A stretch of 64,000 nucleotides of DNA from Cephalopachus bancanus (lineage: Eukaryota > Chordata > Mammalia > Primates > Tarsiidae): positions 1,178,001 to 1,242,000 of the forward strand of contig JAPVLO010000146.1 of the NCBI GenBank assembly GCA_027257055.1. The letters are read 5' to 3'. The notes under the pieces were generated by a model. The model saw only the letters and a list, made by a program, of their open reading frames with translations. It searched no databases and was not told where the DNA came from. Both the position numbers and the translations under genes were made by a program. This document shows positions 12,126 through 23,330 of this stretch, in pieces; position 1 is the first letter of the stretch, and every line of letters starts with the position of its first letter.

Positions 12126-12413
12126 AGCCGCGCTCAGTGGCTCAGCCTGTAATCCTGCGCCTTTGGGAGGCTGAGGTGAATGGATTGCCTGAGCCCGCGG
12201 GTTCGAGACCCGCCTGGGCAGGCGAGACCTCATTTCTACAATAAATCAAAAAATTAGCCAGGTGTGGTAGCGCGCACCTGTAATTCCGGATACTCGGAAG
12301 GCTGAGGTGGAAGGATCACTGGAGCCCAGCGGGTCGAGGCTGCGGTGGCCGGGAGCGGCCACTGCACTCGTCTGGGCGACAAAGTGAGACTCCAACTAAA
12401 AAAAAAAAAAAAA
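12126..12413 (+). mobile_element. Young full-length Alu (first of a tandem pair)
   Basis: Starts GCCGCGCTCAGTGGC and ends in an A-run. It carries the distinctive middle block ACAATAAATCAAAAAATTAG and right-arm GGCCGGGAGCGGCCACTGC. It is flanked by AAGAAGCATATAA on both sides (12113-12125 and 12414-12426). Confidence 0.95.
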
Positions 12414-12426
12414 AAGAAGCATATAA

Positions 12427-12743
12427 TAGACTTGGCTCGGTGGCTAAGCCTGTAATCCCAGCGCTTTGGGAGGCCGAGGTGAGTGAATTGCCTGAGCCCG
12501 CAGGTTTGAGACCCGCCTGGGCAACTTGGCAAGACCTCATCTCTACAATAAATCAAAAAAATAGCCGGGCATGGTAGCGTGCGCCCGTTGTTCCAGCTAC
12601 TTGGAAGGCTGAGGAGGAAGGATCGCGCTGGAGCCCAGCAGGTCGAGGCTGCGGTGGCCGGGAGCGGCCACTGCACTCCAGTCTGGGCGGCAGAGTGAGA
12701 CTCCAACTCAAATAAATAAATAAATAAATAAACAAATAAATAA
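12427..12743 (+). mobile_element. Young full-length Alu (second of a tandem pair)
   Basis: Begins immediately after the target duplication of the preceding Alu and ends in an (AAAT)n tail. It is flanked by AAGAAGCATATAA at 12414-12426 and AAGAAACATATAA at 12744-12756. Same subfamily and orientation as its neighbour. Confidence 0.95.
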
Positions 12744-12794
12744 AAGAAACATATAATAAAATTGATAAAAAGAAGATTAACCTAACATTAACAC

Positions 12795-13045
12795 TAATTT
12801 ACTGCAACTAATATATACCAGGTATTGTGTTACACAATTTATATGTTATTTTTAGCCTTCAGTTCTCAAAACAATGCTGGAAAATAAGTATTATCATTTT
12901 CATTTCTCAATTGTATCAACACAGAAACTAAGTTTTATAGATAAGAAGGGTTCAGTGCCTTGTTGCAAGTTGCAGAGTTTCTAATTTTGGATTGGTATTT
13001 AAACCCAACCGTCTAGCTTCAAAGTTTATTTTCCGTATATTAGAC
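12795..13045 (+). mobile_element. MIR SINE
   Basis: Diverged MIR body: CCAGGTATTGTGTTACACAA, then TTATCATTTTCATTTCTCAA, then TTGCAAGTTGCAGAG and TTTAAACCCAACC, in MIR order. Confidence 0.75.
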
Positions 13046-13361
13046 CATGCCTTTAATTTAAATGAAAATAATTAAAGAATATAAATGAATTCTAATTAAA
13101 GAATATAAATGAACTCAGTAATTTGGCACTCTAGTTGGGTATTTCTACTGTCAATAAATGTCTATTTTATTACAATCATCCTGAAAAAAATTAAAAGAAA
13201 GGATAGATTATTTAATTTATGATAGCAGTTAATTTGGATTACATTTTTACTTCGGAAGGATTGCCATATAATTGTTTGTTTGTCTGAATTTTTGTGTCTT
13301 TTTTTGTTTGTTTTTAACTTGGGGAACACTAATTTTTTTCCCTCTATGTCTTTGTATGCAG

Positions 13362-13672
13362 GTTATGTGGGTATGTAATCTGTGCCGAAAACAACAAGAA
13401 ATCCTCACTAAATCAGGAGCGTGGTTTTATAATAGTGGACCTAACACACCACAGCAACCTGATCAAAAGGCTCTTCGAGGACTGAGAAATGAGGAGGCGC
13501 CTCAGGAGAAGAAAGCAAAATTACATGAGCAGGCCCAGTTCCAAGGACCCTCAGGTGACTTATCTGTACCTGCAGTGGAGAAAAGTCGATCTCATGGGCT
13601 CACAAGACAGGATTCTATTAAAAATGGGTCAGGCGTGAAGCACCAAATTGCCAGTGACGTAGCTTCAGACAG
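13362..13672 (+). CDS. RIMS2: RIMS2 internal coding exon (end of zinc finger plus linker)
   Basis: This exon encodes 103 complete residues of RIM2, a presynaptic active-zone scaffold whose N-terminal zinc-finger region binds GTP-bound Rab3 and Munc13 to dock and prime synaptic vesicles. The 5' edge is a pyrimidine-rich tract ending in AG at 13360-13361; translation then begins VMWVCNLCRKQQ, where the CNLC pair at exon residues 5-8 supplies the last two zinc ligands of the FYVE-like finger. The rest is a polar, Pro/Gln/Lys-rich linker ending in ASD. The 3' edge is AG|GTAAAC (13673), leaving two bases of an Arg codon (phase 2). The family is RIMS2 rather than RIMS1 because the linker (NEEAPQEKK, LTRQDSIKNG) matches RIM2 as I remember it. 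About six residues differ from human, for example SGP for SGS and KAL for KVL. Upstream in-frame codons back to 13272 are intronic. Confidence 0.96.
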
Positions 13673-14722
13673 GTAAACATTTTGTTTAATCTTTAGGTAA
13701 ACATACTATTTTTAATCTTCATTCCAAACAGAAATAAAAACATGAAATGTTTAGTCAACAGCGAGTTGCCTAAATGTAGTGTAAACGCTCATATGTTTTA
13801 TATGCATGCTGTATGTGATGTTCAGGACTTGAACTATCATAGTTTTGAACTATCTTAGGTTTGTTGGAGGAGTGTTAGGTTATCAGGTAGCTTCCCAGAA
13901 TAAAGTTGTGAAATAAAACAAGGAACTGAGATAGGAGGTCACTGTCATAGGAGAGACAAACTGGAACAGGAGCAATAGTTTGGACGGATAAGACTAATTG
14001 GAAGTGGGAGTTAAGAGATTGGGGGAGTTAGTGCTGTCTCTAAAGGTTTTATCCTGAGCTGAAGGGTGATATGGTTTTCCAAGCAAGTAAATGCAGATGA
14101 AACAGCAGGTTTCAGTCAAGAGTTTGATATATCCGTGGTTCACCTCTGTTGTAATGATTTTGGCTCAGTTCTATGGACTTAAAAATAATAGGTTCTTGTG
14201 CTTGGAAAGAAGAGAATGAAAAATTTTCATGGGAAGGTTATTTTTCTATACTTATTCCTTTGTTTGGATTAAAAATTCTGAAATAACCGGTTGATACTAT
14301 TTCTATTGCCCGGAAGTGGCTGATGCATTTCCATGTGGATAAGTACAAAGCCATGCATTTCTATGAAAACAAATCTAAGTTGTATTCACAGCATGGTGGG
14401 TTCAGAGGTATTAGTTATAATAAGTAAGACAACTAGAATCACTTTAAATGGTATCTGAAGCCATCACCCAGATGCATTGCTATGTCTAGAGCAAAAGACA
14501 AAATGATGGCTGCCCCAGTACTCTTGCTAAGTAGTAAAAGTGAAACAGAACATATAATACTTGTAATACTGTCTTTGGAGAAAACAACGGTGGTCTAATG
14601 GCTGAAATGCTGTTCACATGCCTCAGGGCAAAATATCAGGACTCCCTCCAAATTTGAAGATTGAGAGATCCATCTAAGATTGAGATCCATTTCAAGCAGA
14701 AAATGAATTGAGTGCAGTTTAC
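13673..14722. other. RIMS2 intron, unique sequence
   Basis: Intron starting at the GT donor 13673. I recognise no repeat or coding segment. Confidence 0.6.
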
Positions 14723-15022
14723 CTTTTATTTTTATTTTTTGAGAGAGAGTTTGGCTCTGTTGCCTAAACTGGTGTGCAGTGGCACGATCACAGCTCACCA
14801 CAGCCTTAAACTTCTGGGTTCAGGCAATCCTCCTGCCTCAGCCTCCCAAGTAGCTAGGACTACAGGCACATACCACCATGCCCAGCTAATTTTTTTCTTT
14901 TTTGTAGAGATGAGGTCTTACTATGTTGCCCAGTTTGGTCTCAAACTCCTGGGTTCAAGCAATCCTCTTGCCTCAGCCTTCCCAAGTGCTAGGATTACAA
15001 GTGTGAGCTACTGTGCCCAGCC
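14723..15022 (-). mobile_element. Alu dimer, antisense
   Basis: T-rich tail, then GAGTTTGGCTCTGTTGCC, through to GAGCTACTGTGCCCAGCC. Both arms present; moderately diverged. Confidence 0.92.
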
Positions 15023-15073
15023 TTATTTTGATATTTCTAATTTCTTAAATATTATTACTATTATTATTTTAAA

Positions 15074-15201
15074 TAGATACAGGGTCTCACTATGTTACTC
15101 AGGCCGGTCTCGAACTCCTGGGTTCAAGCAATTCTCCCACTTCAGCCTAAATCCTCCGCCAAAGTGCTGGGATTGCAGGCATGAGTCATTACACTTGGCT
15201 G
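15074..15201 (-). mobile_element. Partial Alu (single arm), antisense
   Basis: GATACAGGGTCTCACTATG to CATGAGTCATTACACTTGGC: one Alu arm with internal loss in the segment before CAAAGTGCTGGG. It lies 50 bp from the preceding Alu. Confidence 0.8.
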
Positions 15202-17235
15202 AATGTAGTTCATTTGGAAGGCAATTCCAAGCATCTCCTGTAGAGGAAAGTGGGAAATGATTGTTAAGAGGTAGAACACAGTACCAGGTGCATTCAAGAG
15301 CAGGTTACTTCTTTTGGCAATCTCAATCTTGTAGGGACTTTTGGGAAACAGTGTCAAATAACTTCAAAGTTATTCTACATAAAGAGCAAGGAAGATGTAG
15401 TATTTATCCATCAACCCTCCCTTGTTATTAGTTTCAGGGCTTATCCTGGGAATTGCTAATTCTCTGAACTCACCAGCCAACCATGTTCTTGTGGTCAGAG
15501 ACAGCACTCAGGCAGTGTCACAAATACCTCAGTTACTTACTGTCTGTGACCTCTGTCAGCTACAATCCCATAGTTGAGTAGTTAATAAGACACCATATGG
15601 GCCTTAAAGCCCCTAATATTTACTCTGACCTTTTACAGAAGTTTGCCCATTCTTGCCCTAGAGCGTAGTTAGTTCTCTTAGTGTTGTTGAAATTTCTTTT
15701 TTCTTTGTCCATCTTCTTTAGTCACCATTTGAAGTATTTCAGTTAAGCTTGTTTTCTTGTTCCTTATCTCCCACTTTCTCTCCCTTTATTCTTATTTCTC
15801 TCTGGCGCTTTCTCTTTTTTCTTATCTGAATGAGTTTTCTAGCAGTATTTGAATTGAACAGCGAAATAGAGTTAATGATGAAGAATGTAATTTTAGTTTA
15901 AAGTATTAGTAGTTTGCTTCTTCAATACCATTCAGAAATCAGTGGCCTCAAAAAGAGAAACTTCAGTTCAATGAAACTTAAATCTCTGTGGACCTAGAAC
16001 TGTATTTGAGAAATAGAAAAGTATGTTACATGTTTCTTTCTTTCAAGTAGCTTTAGTTTATAACTTTATGCTGCAGTAGTTTTTACCGGTTTTGTGTCTT
16101 GTTTCTCTCAAAGATCTTAGCCTAGTCTTTTACAGATAGGCCGAGTCTACTGAGTGAATGAATACCAAGTTGGCCTTCAATCTTAGCTTTGAGTAAATGA
16201 ATATTTACATAACTAACTTGTTCACACAATTGCAAATTTTAATCAGTTTAGATGCAAATTATTGTTGAGTTTCAAGTATTTTTTTTACTTCTAAAGAACT
16301 TGTGGAATACATTTGAAACAATTCTTTAGGATTAAGAAAATAAAATTAGTGAAAAATTGAAGTAAAATTGTTTAAGAACATTTTGTTGGTCTTTCTTACA
16401 TTTTACATTATTTAACAATTGGACGCCTCATGATTTTCGTAACAAACTTAGCGAAATTTAATAGAGTTGTTTTCTCCTTTCATGCAAAAATTTGTTTATA
16501 GTAGTTTCTAGAACACTTGGAGAAATTAAAAAGAAATATCATGGATAATATGTGTAGCAAAGAGAACTAGAAGTCAGAAGGCCTAGGCTCTGTCTGTTCT
16601 TACCATTTCCCTACACTGCTATCATTTGTAGATATCTTTTCTCTGTCTCCGTTTTCTCATCTCTGGAATAGAAAAGACAGTCTACAAGGTTTGGAAAAGA
16701 CTTTCAGTTCTAAAACTCTTTGTTGTGCTGCATTTTAAGGTCCTCTGCCATGGGATAGATTTGAAGGCATTTTCTTCCACTATTTTTTTTCTCTTATAAC
16801 TGGTAGTTTTATGTCAAATTAATGCACAATTATCTTCATTCATATTGTGAGATTTCATTGTTATAATTTATCTATTCAACAGATATTTACTGAAATTCAG
16901 TGTAGTATTTGTTCTTCATTTTACTGCTTATGTGATGATATAATGAGAGCACTGAGTGTAGTAAAAATATAATGCAGTTATCTTAGATCTTAGGTGTAAA
17001 GTTTTAAGGCAGGTTAAGAATGATGAATATTCAGCAGTTTGGTAATCTTCATTTCTTTATTGTCTGATACTTATGACTTTCCAAGTATCTTTGTGACACT
17101 GATAATTTTAAAATAAAAGTAATATTTATAATATGTGCTAATACCTCTTCTTTCAGTACAGATGGAATAATAGTGCTTGGATTACCTTTATGCAATAGGC
17201 ATACATAAAATAAAATAAAAGATGTCTAGATTGAA
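15202..17235. other. Unique intronic sequence with one MIR
   Basis: No coding signal. A diverged MIR (+) is likely at 16555-16730: AACTAGAAGTCAGAAGGCCTAGG followed by TTTTCTCATCTCTGGAATAG. The rest is AT-rich unique DNA. Confidence 0.5.
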
Positions 17236-18800
17236 AAGAAAAAATAATACTATATTCACAGAGAACATTATTTATACAGAAAATTAAAGGAATCTATAAA
17301 AATGTTACCAGAATAAGTGAGTTTAGCAAGGCTGCAGTATATAAGGTCAATATTTGATAACCATTTGTATTTCTAAATACTAGCAAGCAACAACTTGGAA
17401 ATGGAAATTTAAAAACAAATCTTTAGAGCATTAAAAATACAAAAACATTTACACTAACGACAAAAAATTAAGTACTGAGGTGTAAGTCTAACAATATATG
17501 CATAGGATCTATATGTTGAAAGCAATACAACACCAATGAAAGAAATAAAAGTCTGAGTAAACAGAAGAATAAACTGTGTTCATGGATTTTAAGACTCAGT
17601 ATTGTTAATATGAATAATTTGAATAATATGAATAATTTCTCCTCAATTTGATCTATATGTGCAGTTAGATTTTAAAACTTAAAATGTTTGAAATAACTAA
17701 AACAGCTTTTAAAAAGAAGAGTTAGAGGACTAGCAATGCATGATTTGATTATATTATAAGCTTACATTAATCAAAACAGTATGACACTGACATCAAGACA
17801 GACAAATAGATTCATGGTTGTACAGTTAAAAATGTATTATCAAGTTATATTTCAGAAAATATCAAGAGAAAATATTTATTGCTTAAAATGCACATTGCTT
17901 TAAAAGAAATATAAAGCACTCTTAAAATTCAGTCATTTAAAATAACCCTAAGAAGTGCAAAAACTTGGAATAGACTGTTCACAAAAGAAAATATACAAAT
18001 GACTAATAAACACAAGTTGTGTCCTACGACTTTAGTTATTTGAGAAATGCAAATCAATATCCAGTGAGATACTTTGAGGGACCCAGTGGGAAGGCTGCAA
18101 TTTAAAACAACAAAAGAATGTGACAACACTTACTGCTTGTGAGGATTCTGAGGAAACTGATCCCAATGCCTTACAAGTGAAAGTATAAAACATGCATGTA
18201 AAGTAGTATAAGCATTCAAAAAGTGTTTGATGGTGACTTATAAAATTAAATATAGACTCACCCAGTGGCCCAGCGATTCTACTCCTAGGAAATTAGATAA
18301 GAGATAAGAAGTTCTATATCTGCAAAATACTTGTATAATATTGTTCAAAGCAGCTTTATTCATAGTATCCCCAAAATGGAAACTTCCTGTATGTCCACCA
18401 ACAGGAGAATGAATAAACAAATTGTGATGTATTTAAATAAAGGTATTATTCATCAATAAAATAGGGGAACTGTTTACATGCAGAGAAACATGAATACTTC
18501 TCAAAATCATTGTGATGAGTGGAAACAGGCTGTCACAAAAGAGTAAATGTTATATGATTCCATTTATAGGAAGGTCAAGAAGAGGCAAAACAGATCTATA
18601 GAGAAGAATTATAATGAAGCTTTCCTTGAGGGAACTTTATCTATAGAGAAGAATTATAATGAAGCTTTCCTTGAGGGAACTTTCTGAGGATAGAAGTCTT
18701 TCATAACTTCAAAGGGATATGGATTACTAGTTGATGCTATTGAGGTATTCAGATTTGTGTACTTTTTACTGCCCGTGAATTATATTTTAGTAAAAAAATT
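17236..18800 (+). mobile_element. Old L1 (L1M-type), ORF2 end to 3' UTR
   Basis: Sense-strand landmarks of the distal half of a decayed L1: GCTGCAGTATATAAGGTCAA, GACTAGCAATGCATGATTTG, TTTGAGAAATGCAAATCAA, CCCAGCGATTCTACTCCTAGG, ATGGAAACTTCCTGTATGTCC, ending with AGTAAAAAAATTAAAAG. Not coding. It contains a recent 45-bp duplication. Confidence 0.8.
18594..18683. repeat. Perfect 45-bp tandem duplication
   Basis: ATCTATAGAGAAGAATTATA... is repeated exactly at 18594-18638 and 18639-18683. The absence of any mismatch, inside a heavily diverged L1, points to a recent event. Confidence 0.95.
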
Positions 18801-20099
18801 AAAAGGAAATTATGCACATAATTGTTTGCTACATTTTAAAATTACTGGTTTCACTGAAATTTTACTAGTACTAAATATTTAAAACATCATGAAATTGTAT
18901 CCAAAATTATGAAATTTCTCTTATAATCAGTGTTTCAGCAATGACTTTTTTTAGTAGACTCAGAGATCCTTATATTTATAGAAAGCTAGTAATGTACCTA
19001 GAACCAAACCAGTTGTATTTAGAATTTACTAAGTGAGGATTACATATGGTTTAAGGAGTATTTATGTAACCTATTACTAAGAATGGTCATATGAATTCGG
19101 ACTCTCATTCAAAATGGTCATCTGAGATATGCGGTGAGAAAAAATAGCATGAAAATGACAGAAGTAAGATAAAAGTTCTTGCAAGGGAATTGAAATATGG
19201 TTAAGAAAGAGGTTAAAGTATAAAGAGCCAACTGAAAAAACTGGTAGTTACCTTGGAAGAAAAAGAATCTTAATAACTTAGAAGCAAATGACCTCATAAC
19301 CTTTATTACCAGTTATTTCTTCTCATAATTTTTTGGAATATCAGGTGAAACAAAAGACAAGAAGGATGGCTATATATTTGGTACCACTTTCAGTGAATTA
19401 TGCACGTTCAATAAATGCTTGGTGCATATGATGAATGAAGGAAAGCTGTAATACTAACGTCTTTACATGACTGATGTTCTTACAGCATTTTTATTTTTTA
19501 TTGACAGAACAATTCATCGTTAGACTTGATATATAATGCTTAAGAAACTTCTTCATTTTGAAGAATATAACACAACACTGAAAGACAAAGTATCTCTTTT
19601 AAAAAGGTTGTTTAACATAGTATGATAATTGCTTTGACTGCATGGAATTTAGTCTTTTCTCTTGGAATAAATAACTTAAATATTTTTAATGTCAATATTT
19701 ATGTTTAAAAAACTTCATTCCCATTTTAAACTGAATTAAACTTGAACTGTCCTCAAGTTTCCTTCATGAAAATTACCTAAAAATAGAGTTGTAAATTGTG
19801 CCAGTTTGCCCAGTCCCAGGTTATACCTGCTGTCCTGGCCTTCTACGCAGATTGGCATTGCTCTGAATTTTATATGAAGTATTTTATTGAGTTGCATTAA
19901 AATAATTCTATGGTGACTTTGAAAGGTCTCCACTTTGCATTTACATACAGCTCCTGCCATGATTTAATCCATGTGATGTGTATATGCAGTGAAGAGTTCA
20001 CAACTGAAATACAGCAAGCAATAACACATCCTTTCCCCAACTTTTCAGATACAAGATAGTTAACATTTCTCTTTGAATGGCAGGATGCAAGATGCAACT
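18801..20099. other. Unique intronic sequence with possible L2 end
   Basis: Mostly unique. CACGTTCAATAAATGCTTGG followed by ATGATGAATGAAG at 19405-19442 looks like the end of a + strand L2. No coding signal found. Confidence 0.45.
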
Positions 20100-22117
20100 G
20101 ATAAAACGAAGTGTGATAGAAAGGTCTCTGGTACAAGGATGCCCACTCTCATCTCTCTTTTTCAACATAGTTCTGGAAGTTGTAGCTAGAGCAATCAGAC
20201 AAGAGAAGGAGATTAGTGGTATCCCGATAGGAAAAGAGGAAGTCAAGTTATCCCTCTTTGCAGACGACATGATTCTATACCTCGAAAACCCAAGAGAATC
20301 TGTCAAAAACCTCCTTGCACTGATAAAGGACTTTGACAAAGTCTCAGGGTATAAAATAAATGTGCAAAAGTCAGTCACATTCTCATACACCAACAATAAA
20401 CAGACAGAAACCCAAATAAAAAGCAAAAATCACACTCACAGTTGCCACCAAAAAAATGAAATACCTTGGCATTTTCCTAACCAGAGAAGTCAAAGACCTT
20501 TACAATGAAAACTACAAAACACTGCTCAAAGATATCAAAGATGACACAAACAAGTGGAAAAATCTTCCATGCTCATGGATTGGAAGAATCAACATTTTTT
20601 AAGATGTCCATCGTACCTAAGGCAATCTACAGATTTAGCACAATATCCATTAAATTACCGACAGCGTTCTTCTCAGACCTGGAAACGTCAATATAAGAAT
20701 TCATATGGAAACATAAACAACCACGAATAGCCAAAGCAAAACAAAACAAAACAAAAACAAAGCAGGAGGTATCACACTCCTAGACTTTAAACTTTATTAT
20801 ACGGCTACAGTAATCAAATCAGCCTGGTACAGGTACAAGAACAGGCACATAGACCAATGGAACAGGATAGAGATTCAAGAAGCAAAACCTCAGTACCTCA
20901 ACCAACTCACTTCCAACAAAGCTTCCACTACCAGCCACTGGGGAGAAGAGAACATATTCAGTAAATGGTGCTGGGAAAACAGGCCGACCACATGCAGAAG
21001 ATTAAAACAAGACCCCTACCTAACACCATACACAAAAATCAACTGTAAGTGAATCAAAGACCTAAACTTAAAACCTCAAACTACCAGATTCTTAGAAAAT
21101 GCAGGAGACACCCTTTTGGAAATTGGAACTGGCAACCAATTCCTGATCAAAACCCCAAGTGCCCATGCCCATGCTTCTGCAAAGCCAAAGAAATCATCAA
21201 GAGAGCAGGGAGACAGCCCACAGACTGGGAAAAAATATTTACCAATGGTAAGGCTGACAAAGGCCTGACATCTAGGATCTACAAGGAGCTTAAACGTACT
21301 GAAAAGAAAAAAGCGAACAACACCATTACAAAGTGGGCAAAAAATATGAATAGACACTTCTTAAAAGAAGACTTACAAACAGTCAACAGATACATGAAAA
21401 AATGCTCAGCCTCACTCATCAAAGGAATGCAAATTAAAACCACACTGAGATATCACCTAACTCCAGTCAGGATGGCCGTCATCAATCACTTAAAAAACAA
21501 CAGATGCTGGAGAAGATGCAGTGAAAAGGAAACACTTCTACACTGTTGGTGGGAGTGTAAACTAGTACAACCTCTGTGGGAAAGAGTTTGGTGATTCCCA
21601 AAAGATCTAAAAATCAACCTTCCATATGACTCCAAAATCCTCCCACTGGGAACATACCTGGAGGAACTCAAATCACTCTAAAAAGATACCTGCACATGTA
21701 TGTTTATTGCAGCATTGTTCACAATAGCAAAAACATGGAACCAACCATGCTGCCCATCAAAAGAGGACTGGATAAAAAAATATGATACATATACATGCAA
21801 TAAAGAAGGACAAAATGACGAACTTCATAACAACCTGGATGGACTAAGAATCTATTATACTGAGTGACCTATCACAGAAACGAAGATCTGAGTATCACAT
21901 GTTCTCACTTATAAGCTGACTTTGAACAATTATCGAAATACTATAAGAAAAGGATTGGCAGTAGTGGGAAACTGCCAGGGGAGGGTAGGGGTGGGACTGG
22001 CAGTCGTGGGAATCTGCAAGGGGGACGAGGGACACACCTCATCGACAAGGGTACATACCTAATGAATATTTGTATCTGACCCTGAATTGTACCCCACATC
22101 TTTAAAATAAAAATTAT
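20100..22117 (+). mobile_element. 5'-truncated young L1 (ORF2 C-terminal half, 3' UTR, A-tail)
   Basis: Starts within reverse transcriptase: [16 protein letters not shown], then the catalytic FADD box at 20257-20268 followed by MILYLENP. Downstream come ORF2 C-terminal segments ([19 protein letters not shown] near 21538-21594), the 3' UTR with a G-rich stretch (21973-22030) and the tail ACCCCACATCTTTAAAATAA. The frame is broken by shifts and stops (for example after 20508 and at 20695), so no active enzyme is encoded. Divergence is modest, so it is among the younger L1s here. Its 3' end matches those at 1-395 and 34.2-34.6 kb. Confidence 0.92.
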
Positions 22118-23035
22118 TAGTTAATTAATAAAATAACAGTGAAAAGAAGGAAAAAAAGAAAGTTCTCTTATGGTGGTGGTAGAAGTGTTTGACATCGCTG
22201 CCCCATTTGCCACTTGGTGTATCATTCAGTTTAGTCATGATTCATTCTTTAGTATTTGAGATGCAGCAAGCAAGGTTGATAGGAGAGTAAATTAGGTATA
22301 TGTGAAGTGTGTGTAGGAAACAGAGGTTGAATCATCCTGTTGTAGAATGTATAGAGGGTAGTATGGATGTTTTCACTACAGTGTTTTTATCATTTATTGT
22401 ATAGTGTAAATTTACAACTATTTGTGTGTGTGTGCGTTTGTTTGTTTATAGAGATGAGGTCTTGCTGTGTTGCCTAGGCTGGTCTCAAACTCCTGGGCTC
22501 AAGCATTCCTCGCACCTTGGCCTCGCAAGGTGTTGGGATTATGGGCCACAGCACTTGGCCTGGTAATCTTTAAATTTTGGAATAAATATTTCATTAGCAA
22601 GGTGCTAAAAATGAAAATGCATTTTACTGATGAATGTATAACTTGTACAAAATTTTTATTGACTTGTGACATCTACTAGGGGATCCTAGTCACTGAGTAC
22701 ATGCATGTAAGAAGAAAAAAAAAGTCTAGTGAAGAAGCAACATCTATTTTAAAAGTTAGTAGAGTTATTCGAAGAGGACGTGTGACAAATTGATACTTAC
22801 AGATGCAGAAGGTGTATTTTATAAATTACTCTCTGAAGTATGACTTTTCTTTTTAGATTAATTCGTTGTTCTTTTTCATTTTAGTGCATTTCAATTCCAA
22901 GGTTTGTGTGCGTGTGTGTGTGCAATCAAAAAGTAAATGATTGGTTCCATTAACAAAAGAATTTTGCCAACCGTTGTGTTGATGTTTTTAAAAGCATTTT
23001 GAAGCTAATGCTTTTCAACCCTAAGACCCTGAAAA
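22118..23035. other. Unique intron with a partial Alu
   Basis: Unique sequence apart from the single-arm Alu at 22449-22560 and a short GT-rich run near 22903-22922. No coding signal. Confidence 0.5.
22449..22560 (-). mobile_element. Partial Alu (single arm), antisense
   Basis: AGAGATGAGGTCTTGCTGTG through TTGGGATTATGGGCCACAGC, CTTGGCC. Only the 5' arm of the element is present. Confidence 0.85.
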
Positions 23036-23330
23036 TTATTTTTATTTTTTTTGAGTTGGAGTCTCACTCTGTTGTCCATGCTGGAGTACAGTGGCACACT
23101 CATGGCCACCGCAGCCTTGATCTGCTGGGTTCAGGCGATCCTTCCACTTCAGTATTCCAAGTAGCCAAAACTGCAGGTGCATGTTACCATGCCCAGCTAA
23201 TTTTTTTGATTTATTGTAGAGACGAAGTCTTGCCAAGTTGCCCAACTGGTCTCAAACGCGTGGGCTCAGGCAATCCACTCTCCTAGGTCTCCCAAAGTGC
23301 TGGGATTACAGGCTGAGCCCTGAGTCCAGC
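23036..23330 (-). mobile_element. Alu dimer, antisense
   Basis: T-rich tail, GAGTTGGAGTCTCACTCTG, through to GGCTGAGCCCTGAGTCCAGC. CTGAAAATT occurs immediately before (about 23029) and after (23330), consistent with a target duplication. Confidence 0.92.

Noticed and set aside
12254..12735. Ser/Pro/Leu-rich ORFs across the Alu pair, and similar ORFs over other Alus
   Set aside because: Typical translations of antisense Alu sequence.
13272..13361. Upstream extension of the RIMS2 exon's open frame starting with ATG at 13272
   Set aside because: It covers the pyrimidine tract and AG acceptor; the residues are Phe/Leu/Cys-rich intron translation, and RIM2 joins at VMWV.
20077..20508. Reverse transcriptase ORF as a functional gene
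   Set aside because: The L1 is 5'-truncated, lacks the endonuclease and ORF1, and its frame breaks soon after the FADD box.
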